64,000 nt of DNA from CADEFX01 sp963806735 (GTDB taxonomy: Bacteria > Pseudomonadota > Alphaproteobacteria > Rhizobiales > Hyphomicrobiaceae): positions 1-64,000 of the forward strand of contig CAWEBE010000059.1 in the NCBI GenBank assembly GCA_963806735.1, given 5' to 3'. The position numbers and the translations under genes are program-made. Every line of letters starts with the position of its first letter. Position 1 is the first letter of the stretch. Below, piece by piece: positions 62,457-64,000 of this stretch. The notes below the pieces were generated by a model that searched no databases, had not been told where the DNA came from, and worked only from the letters and a program-made list of their open reading frames with translations.

Positions 62457-62742
62457 TGGAAATCTCCAACCCCGCTACACTTGCGCGAACTGCTGCGGGA
62501 TAGCGCTGGGCGGTAGCGCTTGTTGGTCGATGGGCCATTTCCGGTCCGCTCACGTTCCGCAGTATGGGTCTCGCGGAACGCACACGCCACGCAATCTACT
62601 GCTATTGCGTAACAATTCTTTTTCGTTCGCCTTTCAGACCTCTTGTTGACTGGACATGCTGCCGAGGCAGGCTCATAGTTGCAGGCAACAAACAAAGAAA
62701 ATCCGTTGTTTTCAAGCAAGGCGTCAAAGGGAGGACTACGTC

Positions 62743-64000
62743 ATGTCGCGACTCAGTCGCCGCCGTGTGTTGTCGCTTGCGGGTGGAGGTGCGCTCGCCG
62801 CGAAGACCGGTGGCATAGCTGCCATTCTGGCCACCGGCCGTGCGCCAGCCTACGCCCAGACCACAACGGTGCACTGGCTGCGCTGGAACGACTACGTACC
62901 CGCCGCCGACCAGAACTCTTCGGGACATGCTGCCCGAAGCAGAGAAGGCGCTCGGCTTCAAGATCAACCTGGAGCGGGTGAACCTGAACGACCTGCAGCC
63001 GCGCATCACAACCGGCATCCAGGGCGGCACCGGCGCCGACATCGTCATGCTCTTCAACAACCATCCGCACCTTTACGCGGCAAGCGTCGCCGATCTGAGC
63101 GACGTGGCCGAGGAGATCGGCAAGGCCCAGGGCGGGTACTATCCGAGCGCCAAAGCCAACTGTCACGGCGGCGGCCGCTGGCTCGGCATGCCGCTCGGCA
63201 TCGTCGGCGTCATGATCGCCTATCGCAAATCCTGGTTCGACGAGATCGGCGTGAAAACGTTTCCAGAGAACTGGGACCAGTACCGCGAGGCCGGCAAGAA
63301 GTTGAAAGCGAAGGGCCGACCGATCGGCCAGTCACTCGGCCAGTCCGTGGGCGATCCGGTCATCTTCACCTATCCTTTCCTGTGGTCGTTCGGCGGCAAG
63401 GAGGTGGAGGAGGACGGCAAGACCGTTGCCATCAACAGCAAGCAGACTGTCGAGGCGATCAAGTACATGACGGCGTTCTGGAAGGAGGCACATGACGAAG
63501 GCGGTCTTGCCTGGGACGACTCGAACAACAATCGCGCCTTCCTGTCGGGCACCATCTCAGCCAGCCTGAATGGTGCCTCCATCTACATCGAAGCGTTGCG
63601 CAAGCCGGATCAGTACAAGACCGAGGCGGGCACGCCGATGAAGGACGACATCCTGCACGCGCCGCATCCGAGGGGACCGGTCGGGCACTTCGCGATGCAC
63701 GTGCAGCAGAACCACGTCGTGCCGACGTACTCGAAGAACCAAAAGGCGGCCAAGGAGCTGCTCAAGTGGTTCCATACCGCAGCCAACTACGACAAATGGT
63801 TCCGTGCCGGCAAAGGCTTCTATTCAGGCATCACCACGGAGTGGGAAAACAACTCCATGTGGCAGGAGGACCCCGTGATGGCGCCTTACCGGGTGGCCGG
63901 CAGGCTGGGCCAGGTGCCGGGTTATCCGGGACCCAGCGGTCCCAAGCCCGCCGAAGCGCTTTCCAAGTATGTGATCGTCAACATGTTCGGGCGTGCCTGC
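62743..64000 (+). pseudogene. ABC transporter extracellular solute-binding protein, Tat-exported, frameshifted, runs off the window
   Basis: ATG 62743 follows AAAGGGAGGACTACGTC. The N-terminus MSRLSRRRVLSLAGGGALAA is a twin-arginine signal. The mature protein starts TTTVHWLRWNDYVPAADQ, and one extra base near 62915 then breaks the frame; the other frame resumes LRDMLPEAEKALGFKINLER and continues through GTGADIVMLFNNHPHLYAAS, MPLGIVGVMIAYRKSWFDEI and HVQQNHVVPTYSKNQKAAKE to the window edge. It is a cluster D (sugar- or polyol-type) binding protein; permease genes should follow outside the window. Repair of one base would make it complete. Confidence 0.85.

Noticed and set aside
1..64000. tRNA and rRNA genes
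   Set aside because: I scanned for T-loop-like GTTCGA/GTTCAA contexts and rRNA landmarks and found only matches inside coding sequence.
1..64000. CRISPR array
   Set aside because: No regularly spaced short direct repeats; the only tandem repeat is the 252-bp coding duplication at 21580-22050.

Overview
The window is GC-rich (roughly 60 percent or more) and its gene content fits an alphaproteobacterium of the Hyphomicrobiales (Bradyrhizobium-like): several amidases, Bug/TctC and Dpp-type binding proteins, a NadQ-type regulator of NAD synthesis, DUF1127, DUF1326/DUF2182, many short-chain dehydrogenases. This is inference from family content; there is no rRNA or tRNA to place it. About 15 conserved genes carry single-base frameshifts whose repair restores family motifs, so either the assembly keeps indel errors or the genome is decaying. 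I annotate such loci over their full extent as pseudogenes and mark the breaks.

Layout. 0.3-1.8 kb: a broken DUF1326/DUF2182 pair. 2-4.5 kb: divergent solute-binding-like genes, then a 182-bp inverted-repeat element and a cupin remnant. 5.6-15.2 kb: a long + strand catabolic operon (amidase, 68-aa small subunit, second amidase, isochorismatase-type hydrolase, complete Dpp-type ABC importer), which looks like uptake and hydrolysis of an amide or N-carbamoyl compound. 15.3-18.4 kb: nadC, nadA and nadQ on the - strand, with a perfect 17-bp palindrome in front of nadA; no nadB is present. 18.55-19.3 kb: a glutaredoxin-DinB fusion whose first redox cysteine codon is an in-frame TGA followed by a possible SECIS hairpin, hence a candidate selenoprotein. 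19.4-28.7 kb: two SDRs, a VOC/membrane/coiled-coil protein, an M32 carboxypeptidase, a DUF1127 peptide, a LysR regulator, a membrane patatin-like lipase and a small cysteine-rich secreted protein.

29-32.5 kb: lone integrase, hydrolase remnant, broken quinone-oxidoreductase-like gene, ferritin-like protein. 32.9-38 kb: - strand sugar ABC operon (binding protein, two permeases) with an SDR and a DapA-family aldolase. 38.3-40.4 kb: transposase and phage-like fragments. 40.6-44.8 kb: RND efflux pump (frameshifted) and its adaptor. 45.5-51.2 kb: DUF4132 remnant, DUF2235 hydrolase, DMT permease with a histidine-rich tail divergent from a NicO-type transporter, HpcH/HpaI lyase. 52-57.4 kb: small proteins and a three-gene locus (nuclease-like effector, middle component, SMC-like ATPase) that matches ABC-three-component (ABC-3C) conflict systems. 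57.8-64 kb: third amidase, phosphatase-superfamily protein, PHB-depolymerase-like esterase, and a Tat-exported binding protein running off the end.

The most interesting loci are the UGA-interrupted glutaredoxin-DinB gene, the ABC-3C locus, the two-amidase operon, the nadA palindrome and the 182-bp inverted-repeat element.
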